In this document: piece by piece, positions 1 through 10,258 of the stretch
Position numbering within the stretch: position 1 is the first letter of the stretch
Layout: each line of letters opens with the position of its first letter
Assembly (NCBI GenBank): GCA_944332575.1
Contig: CALVKH010000003.1
Location: 1 to 41,634, forward strand
From: an uncultured Bacilli bacterium
GTDB lineage: Bacteria > Bacillota_I > Bacilli_A > RF39 > UBA660
Direction of reading: 5' to 3'
DNA length: 41,634 bases
Notes under the pieces: generated by a model
The model's input: only the letters and a program-made list of their open reading frames with translations
The model's database searches: none
What the model was told of the DNA's origin: nothing
Translations under genes and position numbers: made by a program

Positions 1-728
1 AATAATTGTCCCAATTTAGTTATAGTATTCCATATACCCGAAAAAATCAATTCTTTTGTCTTTTTTATTGAAAAGAATTTCTTCGATATTTTAATATTTG
101 GTAATAATTTTATTGTATATCTGATGTTAAAAATAAACAAATAAATAGTACTAATTAAAGTGGCGAATCCTAAATATTTAATTGATGGATTAAAAACAGT
201 GAATAAAATTGCTAAAAGAACTATTTTTAAAATACCGCTTTCTATATTTCTAAGTGAAGACAAATACAATTTATTTGTACAATAAGTAGCTATTGAAAAT
301 GCTGTACTAAGTAATCCTACAAAAAAATTTAAAAATATCAATGAAAATAGTACTTTAACATCTCCTACAAGATAAGTAGATATATTTAAAATTTTTTCAA
401 GATTAAATATACATATCGTTGCAGGAATAAATAATAGGATAACGATAAAAATATTACTTATAAATATAGAATTAAAATACTGGTTAGCTGCTTTTTCGTC
501 GCCTTTATGAACGGCAATTGTTAAAAATCTAGAAGCCATAGAATTTAGTGCAATTGTAACTACGGTCGCATAATTAACAAAATTATTAGCTAACGAAACA
601 AAACCATAAGCCTCTTCTCCTAATGTCTCTATTATATGTGGGTATAAAAAGAAACTTATGATTACATTTACAATTAGTAAAACGATCCCAGAAACTAGAT
701 TAATTGTCATTTGTTTATTTTTGTCCAT
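1..728 (-). CDS. Polysaccharide flippase (Wzx/PST type, MOP superfamily), N-terminal part
   Basis: Partial gene: 242 codons are visible from the ATG at 728 and the frame stays open to the window edge, so the C-terminal half lies outside. The start follows AGGTGA, well spaced. The protein begins MDKNKQMTINLVSGIVLL and is strongly hydrophobic, with about six membrane segments (roughly residues 8-28, 48-66, 88-108, 126-150, 168-186, 195-214). A loop reads YPHIIETLGEEAYGFVSLAN, typical of the first loop of O-antigen/capsule/teichuronic-type lipid-linked oligosaccharide flippases. Such proteins move undecaprenyl-linked repeat units across the membrane. It is transcribed divergently from mscL. The family call rests on hydrophobicity and the first-loop pattern. 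The substrate cannot be read from the sequence, and a MurJ or MATE relative is a less likely alternative. Confidence 0.75.
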   Translation of the reverse strand, partial: MDKNKQMTINLVSGIVLLIVNVIISFFLYPHIIETLGEEAYGFVSLANNFVNYATVVTIALNSMASRFLTIAVHKGDEKAANQYFNSIFISNIFIVILLFIPATICIFNLEKILNISTYLVGDVKVLFSLIFLNFFVGLLSTAFSIATYCTNKLYLSSLRNIESGILKIVLLAILFTVFNPSIKYLGFATLISTIYLFIFNIRYTIKLLPNIKISKKFFSIKKTKELIFSGIWNTITKLGQL

Positions 729-752
729 TGCTTCACCTCGTGATATAATACG

Positions 753-781
753 ATTATACATTATTTAACTAATAATTGCAA
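753..781 (-). promoter_or_regulatory. Promoter of the flippase gene
   Basis: On the minus strand TTGCAA (776-781) and TATAAT (753-758) are separated by exactly 17 bases, a good sigma-A pattern, about 25 bases upstream of the flippase ATG. Confidence 0.6.
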
Positions 782-802
782 ATATACAAATTGTTTGTAT
801 AT
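782..802. promoter_or_regulatory. Palindrome between divergent promoters, candidate operator
   Basis: Perfect 9-bp inverted repeat, ATATACAAA (782-790), spacer TTG, TTTGTATAT (794-802). It covers the -35 of the mscL promoter and abuts the -35 of the flippase promoter. It has no U-tract, so a protein-binding site is more likely than a terminator. The binding protein is unknown. Confidence 0.45.
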
Positions 803-823
803 CACAAAAGAAAATTGTATAAT
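795..823 (+). promoter_or_regulatory. Promoter of mscL
   Basis: TTGTAT (795-800) and TATAAT (818-823) with 17 bases between them, 18 bases before the mscL start codon. The -35 lies inside the palindrome at 782-802. Confidence 0.6.
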
Positions 824-841
824 TAAATCAAGAGGTGTTGT

Positions 842-1303
842 ATGGATAAAGAGAAGAAAGCTGAAATAATCGAAAAAGAAAAGAAAAAGGTCAATGGATT
901 TATAAGCGAATTTAAAACCTTTATATCTCGTGGTAATGTTATTGATCTTGCTGTCGGTGTAATTGTTGGTGGTGCATTTAGTAAAATTGTTACCTCATTA
1001 GTAAATGATATTTTAACTCCAATTATTGGCATCCTAATAGGTGGAAAAGATCTTTCTAACCTTGCTTTAAAAATAGGCGATGCTAATATTGCTTATGGAG
1101 CTTTTATTCAAAATATAATTGATTTTTTAATTATTGCGTTTTGTATTTTTATATTTATAAAATTCATCAATAGAATATTTTTGAAAAGCAAAGAAGAAAA
1201 GAAGGAAGAAAAAAAAGAGGAACCACCTAAAAAATCTGAGGAAGTTATATTATTAGAAGAAATAAGAGATTTATTAAAGAAACAAAAAAAGAGTTCAAAA
1301 TGA
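842..1303 (+). CDS. mscL: Large-conductance mechanosensitive channel MscL
   Basis: 153-residue homolog of MscL, the homopentameric membrane channel that opens under tension and releases solutes during hypo-osmotic shock. Residues 18-26 hold the N-terminal helix and TM1 entry (FKTFISRGN), followed by the conserved gating stretch [20 protein letters not shown]2 is about residues 85-108. A charged [10 protein letters not shown] linker leads to the C-terminal bundle helix ([15 protein letters not shown]). ATG 842 follows AGAGGTG. It is the only plus-strand gene in the window and converges on rpoC; the two stop codons are 10 bases apart and share one terminator. Slightly longer than E. coli MscL (136 residues) because of the charged linker. 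Confidence 0.95.
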   Translation: MDKEKKAEIIEKEKKKVNGFISEFKTFISRGNVIDLAVGVIVGGAFSKIVTSLVNDILTPIIGILIGGKDLSNLALKIGDANIAYGAFIQNIIDFLIIAFCIFIFIKFINRIFLKSKEEKKEEKKEEPPKKSEEVILLEEIRDLLKKQKKSSK

Positions 1304-1315
1304 ACTCTTTTTATT
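1281..1315. terminator. Bidirectional terminator between mscL and rpoC
   Basis: Stem GAGTTCA (1291-1297) / TGAACTC (1301-1307) with an AAA loop. T-runs lie on both sides (TTTTTATT on plus, TTTTTTTGTT on minus). The TGA of the right arm is the mscL stop codon. Confidence 0.85.
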
Positions 1316-4300
1316 ATTCCATTAATTCATCTTCTAATTTATCAATAGGTTCTTCATCAATAAATTGAGATGCTAATTCATAATCAACATTTTTATATTG
1401 TTTAGCACCTGTTCCTGCTGGAATAAGTTTACCAATAATAACATTTTCTTTTAATCCTTGTAGAGTATCTACTTTTCCTTTTATTGCAGCATCTGTTAAT
1501 ATTCTAGTTGTCTCTTGGAAAGATGCAGCTGATAAGAACGAATCAGTCTCTAATGATGCTTTGGTAATACCAAGTAATATTGGTTTTCCTGTAGCAGGAC
1601 GTTTACCATTAATAATTACTTCTTTATTACCATCAGTAAATTCTCTATAATTTACTAATGCACCCGGCAAGAATAAGGTATCACCAGAATCAATAATTCT
1701 AATCTTAGAAATCATACGTTTAGCAATAATTTCAACGTGTTTATCAGAAATATCAACACCTTGACCACGATATACTGATTGAACCTCTTTTAAGATATAT
1801 TCTTGAGTAGTAAGTGGATCTGTTACCGTTAATAATTCTTTAGGACTTATTGCACCTTCGGTTAATTTATCACCAGCTACTACTTCATCATTTAAGCTAA
1901 CACGTAGTTTTGATCCATAGTTAGTTACATGTTCTTTTGTTTCTAATTTATTTGTAATACTAATTTTAAATTTACCATGATCTTCTTCAATCTTAGATAC
2001 TTTTCCATTGATTTCAGCAATAGTAGCTTTTCCTTTAGGAATTCTTGCTTCAAACAATTCTTGAATACGTGGTAAACCTTGAGTAATATCTTCTCCACCA
2101 GCAACACCACCAGTATGGAATGTTCTCATTGTTAACTGAGTACCTGGTTCACCAATAGATTGTGCAGCCATAATACCTACAGCCTCACCAACTTCAACTA
2201 CATTACCTGTAGCAAGGTTGCGACCATAACATTTTTGACATACACCATTGACTGTATTACAAGTTAATGTTGTCCTAATTTCTACTTCTTTTATTCCTGC
2301 ATTAATTATCTTATCAGCGATAGCTTCAGTAATATACTCTAGCTTATCAGCGATTACTTCTTTAGTTTCTGGATTAATTACTTTCTTATTAGTATATCTA
2401 CCTATAATACGATCATATAATTTTTCAATAACTTCACCAGTTTTATCGTTAACAAACTCACGAACAACAACACCATTTTCAGTACCACAATCTGCTTCTC
2501 TTACAATGATATCTTGTGATACATCAACTAAACGTCTTGTTAAATATCCAGAGTCTGCAGTCTTTAATGCTGTATCGGCACTACCTTTACGGGCACCATG
2601 AGTTGATAAGAAGAATTCTGCAACTGATAATCCTTCTCTAAAGGAAGAAGTAATAGGAATTTCTACTGGTTCTCCATTAGGTTTAGACATAATACCACGC
2701 ATACCTGCAATTTGTGTAAAGTTAGAAATAGATCCACGTGCTTTAGAATGCATCATCATGAATATTGGATTATCAACATATTTATCTGCTTTTTCAGCAA
2801 GTTCTTTTTGAACTTGATTTTTAGCATCATCCCAAGTAGCAATTACTTTTTGGAATCTCTCTTCATCTGTTATTAATCCTCTTTGGTATTGTTTGTTGAT
2901 TTTATCAACCACTTTTTGAGCTTCTGCAATGATTTCTTCTTTATTATCGCTAGTAACAACGTCACTAATTGATACTGTAATACCTGCTATAGTTGAATAT
3001 TTAAAACCTAAATCTTTTAATTTATCCAACATAATAGAGGTTTCCGTTGTTTTATAACGTTTAAATACTTGTGCAATAATATTTTCAAGTGTTCCTTTAG
3101 GGAAAGGTTTAACTAAAGGCATCTCTTTAATAATTTCAGGAATATTTTGTCCTTTTTCAATAAAGTACTTATTAGGAGTAATACTTTGAATATTATCTAA
3201 AGTTGGTTCATTAATATAAGCGAATGAATCTGGTAAGATTTCATTAAATATTAATTTACCAATAGTAGTAACTAAGTATTTTCCTTTTTGACCTTCCGTA
3301 AATAATTTATGCTTAAATGAATCAACTGGTAATGCTACCCTTGTATGTAAAGTTAATTCGCGTCTTTCATAAGCCATTAAAGCTTCGTTAATATCTTTGA
3401 AAACTCTTCCCTCTCCTTCAAGACCAGCTTTTTCCATAGTTAGATAATAGTTACCTAAAACCATATCTTGAGATGGAGTAACAATTGGGTCACCACTTTT
3501 TGGAGACAAGATATTGTTAGCACCTAACATTAATAATCTAGCTTCCGCTTGGGCTTCTTCTGATAATGGTACGTGAACAGCCATTTGGTCACCATCGAAG
3601 TCAGCATTAAATGCTGGGGTAACTAATGGATGTAATCTAATAGCTTTTCCACCGATTAGAACTGGTTCAAATGCTTGAATACCAAGTCTATGTAAAGTAG
3701 GAGCACGGTTTAATAGAACTGGATGTTCTTTGATAACATCTTCTACTACATCCCAAACTTGTGGATCTCTATTTTCAATTAATCTCTTAGCAGCTTTAAT
3801 ATTATGAGCTATATCACGAGAAACTAATCCATGAATAACATGTGGTTTAAATAATTCTAGAGCCATTTCTTTTGGAATACCACATTGATACATTTTCAAT
3901 GATGGTCCAACAACGATAACAGAACGTCCAGAATAGTCAACACGTTTACCAAGTAAGTTTTGACGAAATCTTCCTTGTTTACCTTTTAACATACTAGAAA
4001 TTGATTTCAGAGGACGATTTCCGGCACCAGTGACACTTCTACCACGTCTTCCGTTGTCAAATAGAGCGTCAACTGCTTCTTGTAACATACGTTTTTCGTT
4101 CTGAATAATGATGCCTGGTGCTTTTAAATCAATAAGTTTCTTTAAACGATTGTTTCTGTTTATAACACGACGATACAAATCATTTAAATCACTAGTTGCA
4201 AATCTTCCACCATCCAACTGAATCATTGGTCTTAATTCAGGTGGTATTACTGGAATACAATCTAAGATCATCCATTCAGGACGATTTCCTGATTTATGGA

Positions 4301-4946
4301 AAGCATCAAGAACATCAATACGTTTTAATAGTCTTGTTCTCTTTTGTCCTTGTGCATCTTCTAATTCTTTCTTTATTTCTTCTAGTTCTTTTTCAATATC
4401 AACTTTTGATAATAATTCCTTAATCGCTTCAGCACCCATACCAACACGGAATCCATTACCATATTTTTCATAATATTGACGATATTCTTTTTCAGATAAT
4501 GTTTGTTTATTCTCTAAAGGAGCAATTCCTTTATCGATAACAACATAGCTGACAAAGTATAATACTTCTTCTAGATCTCTTGGTGACATGTCTAGAACTA
4601 ATCCCATTCTAGATGGTACACCTTTAAAGAACCAAATGTGTGACACTGGAGAAGCTAACTCGATATGTCCCATTCTTTCACGTCTTACCTTACTACGAGT
4701 TACTTCTACTCCGCATCGATCACAAACGATATTTTTATATCTTACTCTTTTGTACTTTCCACAAGCACATTCAAAATCTTTGGTTGGTCCAAATATTTTT
4801 TCACAGAACAATCCGTCTCGCTCAGGGCGTAATGTTCTATAGTTAATTGTCTCAGGTTTTTTTACTTCACCATAAGACCATTCACGAATTTTATCAGGAG
4901 AGGCAATACCAATTTTTAGAGCTTCAAACTTATTTACTTCTATCAT
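1314..4946 (-). CDS. rpoC: DNA-directed RNA polymerase subunit beta-prime
   Basis: 1210 residues, normal for Bacilli (B. subtilis about 1199). The N-terminal zinc ribbon is C60, C62, C75, C78. The catalytic loop NADFDGDQM is at residues 447-455; its three Asp bind the active-site magnesium. The second zinc site uses the Cys near 820 and the cluster [14 protein letters not shown] near 895-906. The bridge-helix/trigger-loop side is recognisable ([20 protein letters not shown]). The ATG overlaps the rpoB stop by one base (TAATG) and its Shine-Dalgarno GGAAGGAG lies inside the rpoB tail, so translation is coupled. It is the last gene of the rpoB operon and ends at the terminator shared with mscL. 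No truncation or unusual insertion noticed. Confidence 0.99.
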   Translation of the reverse strand: MIEVNKFEALKIGIASPDKIREWSYGEVKKPETINYRTLRPERDGLFCEKIFGPTKDFECACGKYKRVRYKNIVCDRCGVEVTRSKVRRERMGHIELASPVSHIWFFKGVPSRMGLVLDMSPRDLEEVLYFVSYVVIDKGIAPLENKQTLSEKEYRQYYEKYGNGFRVGMGAEAIKELLSKVDIEKELEEIKKELEDAQGQKRTRLLKRIDVLDAFHKSGNRPEWMILDCIPVIPPELRPMIQLDGGRFATSDLNDLYRRVINRNNRLKKLIDLKAPGIIIQNEKRMLQEAVDALFDNGRRGRSVTGAGNRPLKSISSMLKGKQGRFRQNLLGKRVDYSGRSVIVVGPSLKMYQCGIPKEMALELFKPHVIHGLVSRDIAHNIKAAKRLIENRDPQVWDVVEDVIKEHPVLLNRAPTLHRLGIQAFEPVLIGGKAIRLHPLVTPAFNADFDGDQMAVHVPLSEEAQAEARLLMLGANNILSPKSGDPIVTPSQDMVLGNYYLTMEKAGLEGEGRVFKDINEALMAYERRELTLHTRVALPVDSFKHKLFTEGQKGKYLVTTIGKLIFNEILPDSFAYINEPTLDNIQSITPNKYFIEKGQNIPEIIKEMPLVKPFPKGTLENIIAQVFKRYKTTETSIMLDKLKDLGFKYSTIAGITVSISDVVTSDNKEEIIAEAQKVVDKINKQYQRGLITDEERFQKVIATWDDAKNQVQKELAEKADKYVDNPIFMMMHSKARGSISNFTQIAGMRGIMSKPNGEPVEIPITSSFREGLSVAEFFLSTHGARKGSADTALKTADSGYLTRRLVDVSQDIIVREADCGTENGVVVREFVNDKTGEVIEKLYDRIIGRYTNKKVINPETKEVIADKLEYITEAIADKIINAGIKEVEIRTTLTCNTVNGVCQKCYGRNLATGNVVEVGEAVGIMAAQSIGEPGTQLTMRTFHTGGVAGGEDITQGLPRIQELFEARIPKGKATIAEINGKVSKIEEDHGKFKISITNKLETKEHVTNYGSKLRVSLNDEVVAGDKLTEGAISPKELLTVTDPLTTQEYILKEVQSVYRGQGVDISDKHVEIIAKRMISKIRIIDSGDTLFLPGALVNYREFTDGNKEVIINGKRPATGKPILLGITKASLETDSFLSAASFQETTRILTDAAIKGKVDTLQGLKENVIIGKLIPAGTGAKQYKNVDYELASQFIDEEPIDKLEDELME

Positions 4947-7900
4947 TAGTCTTCATCTCCTTCCATCAATTCATCTTCAAATTCGCTTTCAAACTCACTT
5001 TCAAAGTCATCATCGAAATCATCTTCATCAGAATCTTCTTCGCTATCGTATTCTTTATTCTCATCTTCATGAGTTGGTATAGGTAATTCTATATCTTCCA
5101 CGCTACCCACGAAGTCATCTTTATATTCTTCCTCTTCGATCGTCTTTAATTGTAATTCTTCGTTTTTATCATTAATAATACTGATATCTAATCCTAAAGC
5201 TTGGAACTCTTTCATCAATACTCTAAAGCTTTCTGGAACTCCTGCTTGATTGATTTCTTGTCCTTTAACAATAGCTTCATATACTTTAACACGACCTAAG
5301 ACATCGTCTGATTTTACAGTTAAGATTTCTTGTAATGTATGTGCAGCACCATAAGCATATAGTGCCCAAACTTCCATTTCTCCAAATCTTTGACCACCAA
5401 ATTGCGCTTTACCACCTAATGGTTGTTGCGTTACTAATGAATAAGGTCCAGTACTTCTTGCATGTAGTTTGTCATCAACCATGTGATGTAACTTAATCAT
5501 ATACATAACACCAACAGAGATTCTATTATCAAATGGAGTACCAGTTCTACCATCATATAGAATTGTTTTTCCATCTGGTGCTAACCCAGCCTCTTCCATC
5601 ATTTCAGCTATATCATTAGTTTTAGCTCCATCGAATACTGGTGTAGCTACATGAACATTTAACTCTTTAGCAGCCATACCTAAATGTAATTCTAATATTT
5701 GTCCAAGGTTCATACGAGAAGGTACACCTTGTGGATTTAACATAATATCAACTGTTCTTCCATCTGGTAAGTAAGGCATATCTTCTTCTGGTAAAATAAG
5801 GGAAATAACACCTTTGTTACCATGACGTCCAGCCATTTTATCTCCAACTTGGATTTTTCTTTTTTGTGCTATATATACACGAATTACTTTAGAAACTCCA
5901 GCTGGTAATTCATCATTTTCTTTTCTTGAGAAAATCTTAACATCGTGAACAATACCATCTCCACCATGTGGTACACGTAAAGAAGTATCTCTTACTTCAC
6001 GAGTTTTTTCTCCAAAGATAGCATGTAATAATTTTTCTTCTGAAGTAAGTTCAGCCATACCTTTTGGTGTTACTTTACCAACTAGGATATCTCCTTCTTT
6101 TACTTCAGTACCAACGATTACAATACCGTTTTCATCTAAATGTTTTCTAGCTTCGTCACTAACATTAGGAATATCTCTTGTAATTTCTTCTGGTCCTAAT
6201 TTAGTCTCACGACATTGCATTTCAAAGTCTTCTAAGTGAATACCTGTATAAACGTCATCTTTTACTAATCTTTCATTTAAGATTACAGCATCTTCATAGT
6301 TATATCCATTAAATGTCATGAAAGCAACTACAACGTTTTTACCTAACGCTAATTCACCTTTATCAGTACTTGGTCCGTCAGCAATAACATCGCCTTTTTC
6401 AACTTTATCTCCTACTCTTACAATAGGTCTATGATGTTGACAAGTACCAGCATTAGATAATTCAAAATTAGCTAAGTGATATTCGTCTACACCACCTTTA
6501 TTTTTAACAACTATTTTTCTAGCATCAACATAGTCAACAATACCATCCGCTTTTGCAACAATTACTGCTCCTGAATCTTTAGCAGCAATATATTCAACAC
6601 CTGTTCCTACTAATGGAGCTTCTGATCTTAATAATGGTACTGATTGACGTTGCATGTTAGCTCCCATCAAAGCACGAGTAGCATCATCATGCTCTAAGAA
6701 TGGAATACAACTTGTTGTAATAGCTACTACTTGTTGAGGTGATACATCAACATAATCAACTTGCTCTGGTTTTACAATAATATTTTCGCCACGGAATCTA
6801 GCAGGAACTTGTTCATCTATCATCATATTATTGTCATCAATAGTAACAGTAGCTAACGAAATAATAACATCATTTTCTTCATCAGCTGTTAAATAATCAA
6901 CTTCGTCAGTTAATACTTTATCTTTAACTTTACGATATGGAGTCATAATAAATCCATATTCATCAACTTTAGCATAACTAGCTAGCGATGTAATAAGTCC
7001 AATGTTTTGACCTTCTGGTGACTCGATAGGACAGATTCTACCATAGTGAGAAGCATTAACGTCACGTACTTCCATACCTGCTCTATCACGAGATAATCCA
7101 CCTGGTCCTAATGCTGATAAACGTCTTTTATTAGTTAACTCTGCAATAGGATTAGTTTGATCCATAAATTGAGATAACTGGCTACTACCAAAGAATTCTT
7201 TCATAGCAGCAGTAATAGGTCTTATATTAATTAATGTTTTAGGTGTTACTTCTTCCATTTCTTGGGTTGTCATTCTCTCACGAATCACACGTTCCATACG
7301 AGAAACACCAATTCTAAATTGATTTTGTAATAATTCACCAACTTGACGAATACGACGATTTCCTAAATGGTCTATTTCATCAATTTGTCCAATTCCTTTT
7401 AATAGATTTAAGTAATATGAAACTGAAGCATATACATCAGATATAGTTAATCTCTTAACTTCTAATGTTTGATCATTACCAATAATTGTAATAATCTCTT
7501 TTTTATCGTTAGGATTATAAATCTTAACAGTTTGAATCTTATTAAGATTATCTAAATCTTCATTAATAGTTACTTCCTTAACATTGTATCCATTTTCAAA
7601 AATTGGTTTTAATTTATCTAAAATGTCTTTAGTAACTAAAGTACCTTTTTCAACTACTACTTCGCCATCTACTTTAATATCTTCCGCAATATGTTGATTT
7701 AATAATCTATCTAATACATTTAGTTTGCGATTAAATTTATAACGGCCAACACGTGCTAAATCATATCTAAATTCATCGAAAAATCTAGTAATAATTTGGT
7801 TTTTTGATGAATCTAGAGTTGCTGGTTCACCTGGTCTTAATTTTTCATAAATTTCGATTAATGCTTCATCCGTATTTCTAGTGGAATCTTTTGCTAAAGT

Positions 7901-8557
7901 GTTCTCAAGATATTCATCTTTTCCAAATAACTCTAATATTTGTTCATCACTAGATAATCCAAATGCACGTAATAATGTAGTTAATGGAACTTTTCTTGTT
8001 CTATCAATTCTTACATACAAAACATCCCTGGCATCTGTTTCAAATTCTAGCCAAGTTCCACGTGTAGGAATTATTTGTGATGTAATAGAAAGTCTACCAC
8101 TTTTGTCTGTTTCCTTATTGAAATAAACACTTGGAGATCTTACTAATTGAGATACAATTACACGCTCAGCGCCATTAATAACGAAAGTACCACTTTCTGT
8201 CATTAAAGGCATATCTCCTAAAAATATCTCTTGTTCTTTTACTTCGCCTGTTTCATGATTAAAAAGGCGCACTTCTACCTTTAAAGGTGCCGCATAAGTT
8301 GTTTCACGGTCTTTACTTTGTTTAATAGAATATCTAGGCTCATCAAAATGATAATCACCAAATTCTAATGATAAAGTACCTGAAAAATTTTCTACGGGGA
8401 ATAGGTCATCGAAAACTTCTTTAATACCTGTTTCGACAAACCATTGATATGATTTCTTCTGGATCTCTAATAAATCCTTTAATTCATAAGTATTTTTGAT
8501 TCTTGAAAAACTTCTTCTTGTACGATGTTTGCCACAATTAATTATCTTATATGCCAC
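4946..8557 (-). CDS. rpoB: DNA-directed RNA polymerase subunit beta
   Basis: 1203 residues, starting with GTG (GTG GCA TAT AAG) after AGGGGTGA. The rifampicin region (about 458-488) reads [14 protein letters not shown]...[14 protein letters not shown]. Residue 476 is Asn where B. subtilis and E. coli have His (E. coli 526); neighbouring Asp516 and Ser531 equivalents are kept. Other conserved blocks are visible, such as [20 protein letters not shown] and [15 protein letters not shown]. The last 41 residues (1163-1203) are a low-complexity acidic tail, 26 of them Asp or Glu, with FESEF repeats; I do not recall this in B. subtilis RpoB. Forms the catalytic core with RpoC, to which it is coupled by a one-base overlap. 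A strong promoter lies just upstream, so rpoBC can be transcribed apart from the ribosomal genes. Confidence 0.99.
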   Translation of the reverse strand: MAYKIINCGKHRTRRSFSRIKNTYELKDLLEIQKKSYQWFVETGIKEVFDDLFPVENFSGTLSLEFGDYHFDEPRYSIKQSKDRETTYAAPLKVEVRLFNHETGEVKEQEIFLGDMPLMTESGTFVINGAERVIVSQLVRSPSVYFNKETDKSGRLSITSQIIPTRGTWLEFETDARDVLYVRIDRTRKVPLTTLLRAFGLSSDEQILELFGKDEYLENTLAKDSTRNTDEALIEIYEKLRPGEPATLDSSKNQIITRFFDEFRYDLARVGRYKFNRKLNVLDRLLNQHIAEDIKVDGEVVVEKGTLVTKDILDKLKPIFENGYNVKEVTINEDLDNLNKIQTVKIYNPNDKKEIITIIGNDQTLEVKRLTISDVYASVSYYLNLLKGIGQIDEIDHLGNRRIRQVGELLQNQFRIGVSRMERVIRERMTTQEMEEVTPKTLINIRPITAAMKEFFGSSQLSQFMDQTNPIAELTNKRRLSALGPGGLSRDRAGMEVRDVNASHYGRICPIESPEGQNIGLITSLASYAKVDEYGFIMTPYRKVKDKVLTDEVDYLTADEENDVIISLATVTIDDNNMMIDEQVPARFRGENIIVKPEQVDYVDVSPQQVVAITTSCIPFLEHDDATRALMGANMQRQSVPLLRSEAPLVGTGVEYIAAKDSGAVIVAKADGIVDYVDARKIVVKNKGGVDEYHLANFELSNAGTCQHHRPIVRVGDKVEKGDVIADGPSTDKGELALGKNVVVAFMTFNGYNYEDAVILNERLVKDDVYTGIHLEDFEMQCRETKLGPEEITRDIPNVSDEARKHLDENGIVIVGTEVKEGDILVGKVTPKGMAELTSEEKLLHAIFGEKTREVRDTSLRVPHGGDGIVHDVKIFSRKENDELPAGVSKVIRVYIAQKRKIQVGDKMAGRHGNKGVISLILPEEDMPYLPDGRTVDIMLNPQGVPSRMNLGQILELHLGMAAKELNVHVATPVFDGAKTNDIAEMMEEAGLAPDGKTILYDGRTGTPFDNRISVGVMYMIKLHHMVDDKLHARSTGPYSLVTQQPLGGKAQFGGQRFGEMEVWALYAYGAAHTLQEILTVKSDDVLGRVKVYEAIVKGQEINQAGVPESFRVLMKEFQALGLDISIINDKNEELQLKTIEEEEYKDDFVGSVEDIELPIPTHEDENKEYDSEEDSDEDDFDDDFESEFESEFEDELMEGDED

Positions 8558-8627
8558 TTATTTCACCCCTATACCAATATTTAATCAAAGAACATATTTA
8601 CTTAATCTAATACGTTGCCAATTTATA

Positions 8628-8656
8628 TTATTAGCACATTTCAAACAAGATGTCAA
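8628..8656 (-). promoter_or_regulatory. Promoter of rpoB-rpoC
   Basis: Minus strand: consensus TTGACA (8651-8656), 17-base spacer ending in TGTGC, then TAATAA (8628-8633). The -35 overlaps the TGA stop of the methyltransferase gene. The 5' leader of rpoB would be about 65 bases, with no clear hairpin. Confidence 0.7.
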
Positions 8657-9240
8657 TGTAAAATACATTTAATTACAAAAAAACCTTTATTTTTATTTAT
8701 CACCTCAGTTTTATAGTAGTTTTGAAGATCTCTTAACATAGATTTAGCACCTTGTTCTTTTCTTATCACTATATATAAAATGCCATTTTCTTCTAAATGA
8801 AATCTAGCATTCATAACAATATCATAAACTACACTTTTACCTGCCCTAATAGGAGGATTAGTAATAATAAAATTATATTTAGATTTTACATTTTTATAAA
8901 CGTTACTTTCGTAAAACTTTACATTACTAACATTATTAAGTTTTGCATTCCTACTAGCTAAATGAAGCGCTCTTAAATTGACATCTATTCCTTCAAAAGA
9001 AGCATTTGTTACCTTTGATAAAATAATATCAATAACTCCATATCCACAGCCGACATCTAAAACCTTACCATGTATTTCATTAATATCAATGCTTTCTAAT
9101 AAAGTTCTTGTTCCAAAATCTAATTTATTTTTAGAGAAAACCCCGTTATCAGTATAAAAAGAATATTCCCTATCTAATATTCTTGTTTTAAATATATTTA
9201 ATTCGCTTTTTAATTTTTCGTTATCAAAATATTGTCCCAT
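8653..9240 (-). CDS. ybxB: RsmC-family rRNA (guanine-N2) methyltransferase, YbxB-like
   Basis: 195 residues, a single Rossmann-type class I methyltransferase. The SAM-binding motif I is VLDVGCGYG (60-68). An acidic residue ends motif II (FEGIDVNLRAL). The catalytic NPP motif lies in NPPIRAGK (128-135), as in RsmC/RsmD-like enzymes that methylate exocyclic N2 of guanine in 16S rRNA. B. subtilis has ybxB at the same place, between rplL and rpoB, which supports orthology. ATG 9240 follows AAGGGA. The gene stands alone between a terminator (9252-9299) and the rpoB promoter, whose -35 covers its TGA stop. The exact rRNA target is not readable from sequence. Confidence 0.88.
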   Translation of the reverse strand: MGQYFDNEKLKSELNIFKTRILDREYSFYTDNGVFSKNKLDFGTRTLLESIDINEIHGKVLDVGCGYGVIDIILSKVTNASFEGIDVNLRALHLASRNAKLNNVSNVKFYESNVYKNVKSKYNFIITNPPIRAGKSVVYDIVMNARFHLEENGILYIVIRKEQGAKSMLRDLQNYYKTEVINKNKGFFVIKCILH

Positions 9241-9251
9241 TTAACCAATCC

Positions 9252-9299
9252 CTTAAAAGTTAAAAGAGTTAACTATAAAACTTAATTCATAGTTAACTC
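9252..9299 (-). terminator. Terminator between the membrane-anchored gene and ybxB
   Basis: 11-bp perfect stem, arms 9266-9276 (GAGTTAACTAT) and 9289-9299, 12-base loop. On the minus strand it is followed by TTTTAACTTTT. Partial read-through could still feed ybxB. Confidence 0.65.
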
Positions 9300-9376
9300 C
9301 TTTCGTACTATTAATAATACTATATTTTTTAAATAAAATCAATAGTAATTTATTATTTGATTTTCACTTTTGATTA

Positions 9377-10168
9377 TTATTTTTCTTTTTCTACCTTAGC
9401 AAAATAATAATTATTTCCATTTTTCATAAAAGTATATTTATATGTATCCAATCTATCAGTATAATCATCAATATTAAATTGATTTTCACTTTCTAATACA
9501 GTCAAATATTCGCTATAATCACTAGTGTTAAAATAAGATACTTCACTAGTATTATCGTCTAATAAATAAAAGGCAACAACTTCATAGATTTCAATTCGAT
9601 CATTATATTCTTTTGCTTCAGTTAACTTGCTAACATATCCACTAGAAAGTGAATATCCACAAGCACTTTCGTATTCATATTGTTTAGACTCACTATTGTA
9701 TTCTATAGTTAAAGGACAATTATAATTAAACGTCTCATCTTGATATGTATCTAGATTTCCAAATATTTCATTATATTGATTTTTTAAATCATTGGCACTA
9801 ATGATATATTTTGATTCTTCTTGTTTAATTAAATCTTTATCTAAAGTGACAAAAGCTAACATTTTTTTAAAAACTTCATCCATATCATTTATATTGGTTA
9901 CATCATTCCTATAATAAATATTTTCATAATCAGTTCCAGCAAACAAATGGCTAGCAAGTTCCCCTCTTGTTAAATAAAATAAATCTTGAACTATTTCATC
10001 ACTAATATTTAAGTCCTTAGCTTCTCCCGATGGTGTTGTAATATCATTATCTTTACTATAATTAATATAAGACAAAACACCAATTAAAATTAAGCCAATA
10101 ATTAACGCTACAATTATAGCTATAACTATATTCTTTTTAGTAAACCTATTTTTCTTATTCTCTTTCAT
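9377..10168 (-). CDS. Membrane-anchored extracellular protein of unknown function
   Basis: Not recognised. ATG 10168 is chosen because AGGTG lies 6 bases before it; an in-frame GTG at 10177 is part of that ribosome site. 263 residues: a short basic N-terminus (KENKKNRFTKK), one membrane helix at about residues 14-36 (IVIAIIVALIIGLILIGVL), then about 225 mostly acidic, Tyr/Asn/Asp-rich residues predicted outside. Two Cys (in FNYNCPLT and ESACGYS) about 18 apart could form a disulfide. No catalytic motif or sorting signal. It has its own promoter and is bounded by terminators on both sides, so it is a separate unit inserted between rplL and ybxB. Confidence 0.7.
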   Translation of the reverse strand: MKENKKNRFTKKNIVIAIIVALIIGLILIGVLSYINYSKDNDITTPSGEAKDLNISDEIVQDLFYLTRGELASHLFAGTDYENIYYRNDVTNINDMDEVFKKMLAFVTLDKDLIKQEESKYIISANDLKNQYNEIFGNLDTYQDETFNYNCPLTIEYNSESKQYEYESACGYSLSSGYVSKLTEAKEYNDRIEIYEVVAFYLLDDNTSEVSYFNTSDYSEYLTVLESENQFNIDDYTDRLDTYKYTFMKNGNNYYFAKVEKEK

Positions 10169-10186
10169 TAGTATCACCTATTATAA

Positions 10187-10215
10187 ATAATATCCTATTT
10201 TTTTCTTTTTTACAA
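10187..10215 (-). promoter_or_regulatory. Promoter of the membrane-anchored unknown gene
   Basis: TTGTAA (10210-10215), 17-base A-rich spacer, TATTAT (10187-10192), minus strand. It starts within the T-tract side of the rplL terminator. Confidence 0.45.
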
Positions 10216-10244
10216 TAAAAAAAAGAACATAATTACATGTTCTT
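10211..10244 (-). terminator. Terminator after rplL
   Basis: Stem AAGAACAT (10223-10230) / ATGTTCTT (10237-10244), 6-base loop, followed on the minus strand by eight T then ATT. Ends the rplJ-rplL unit. Confidence 0.85.
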
Positions 10245-10258
10245 CGTAATGAATTTAA

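Noticed and set aside
1190-1230. A-rich KKEEKKEE segment of mscL as a possible frameshift or slippage site.
   Set aside because: The frame is intact through the conserved C-terminal helix, so there is no sign of a shift.
2248-2601. Plus-strand open frame antisense to rpoC.
   Set aside because: rpoC is certain on the other strand; composition of this frame is random hydrophobic and no start signals are seen.
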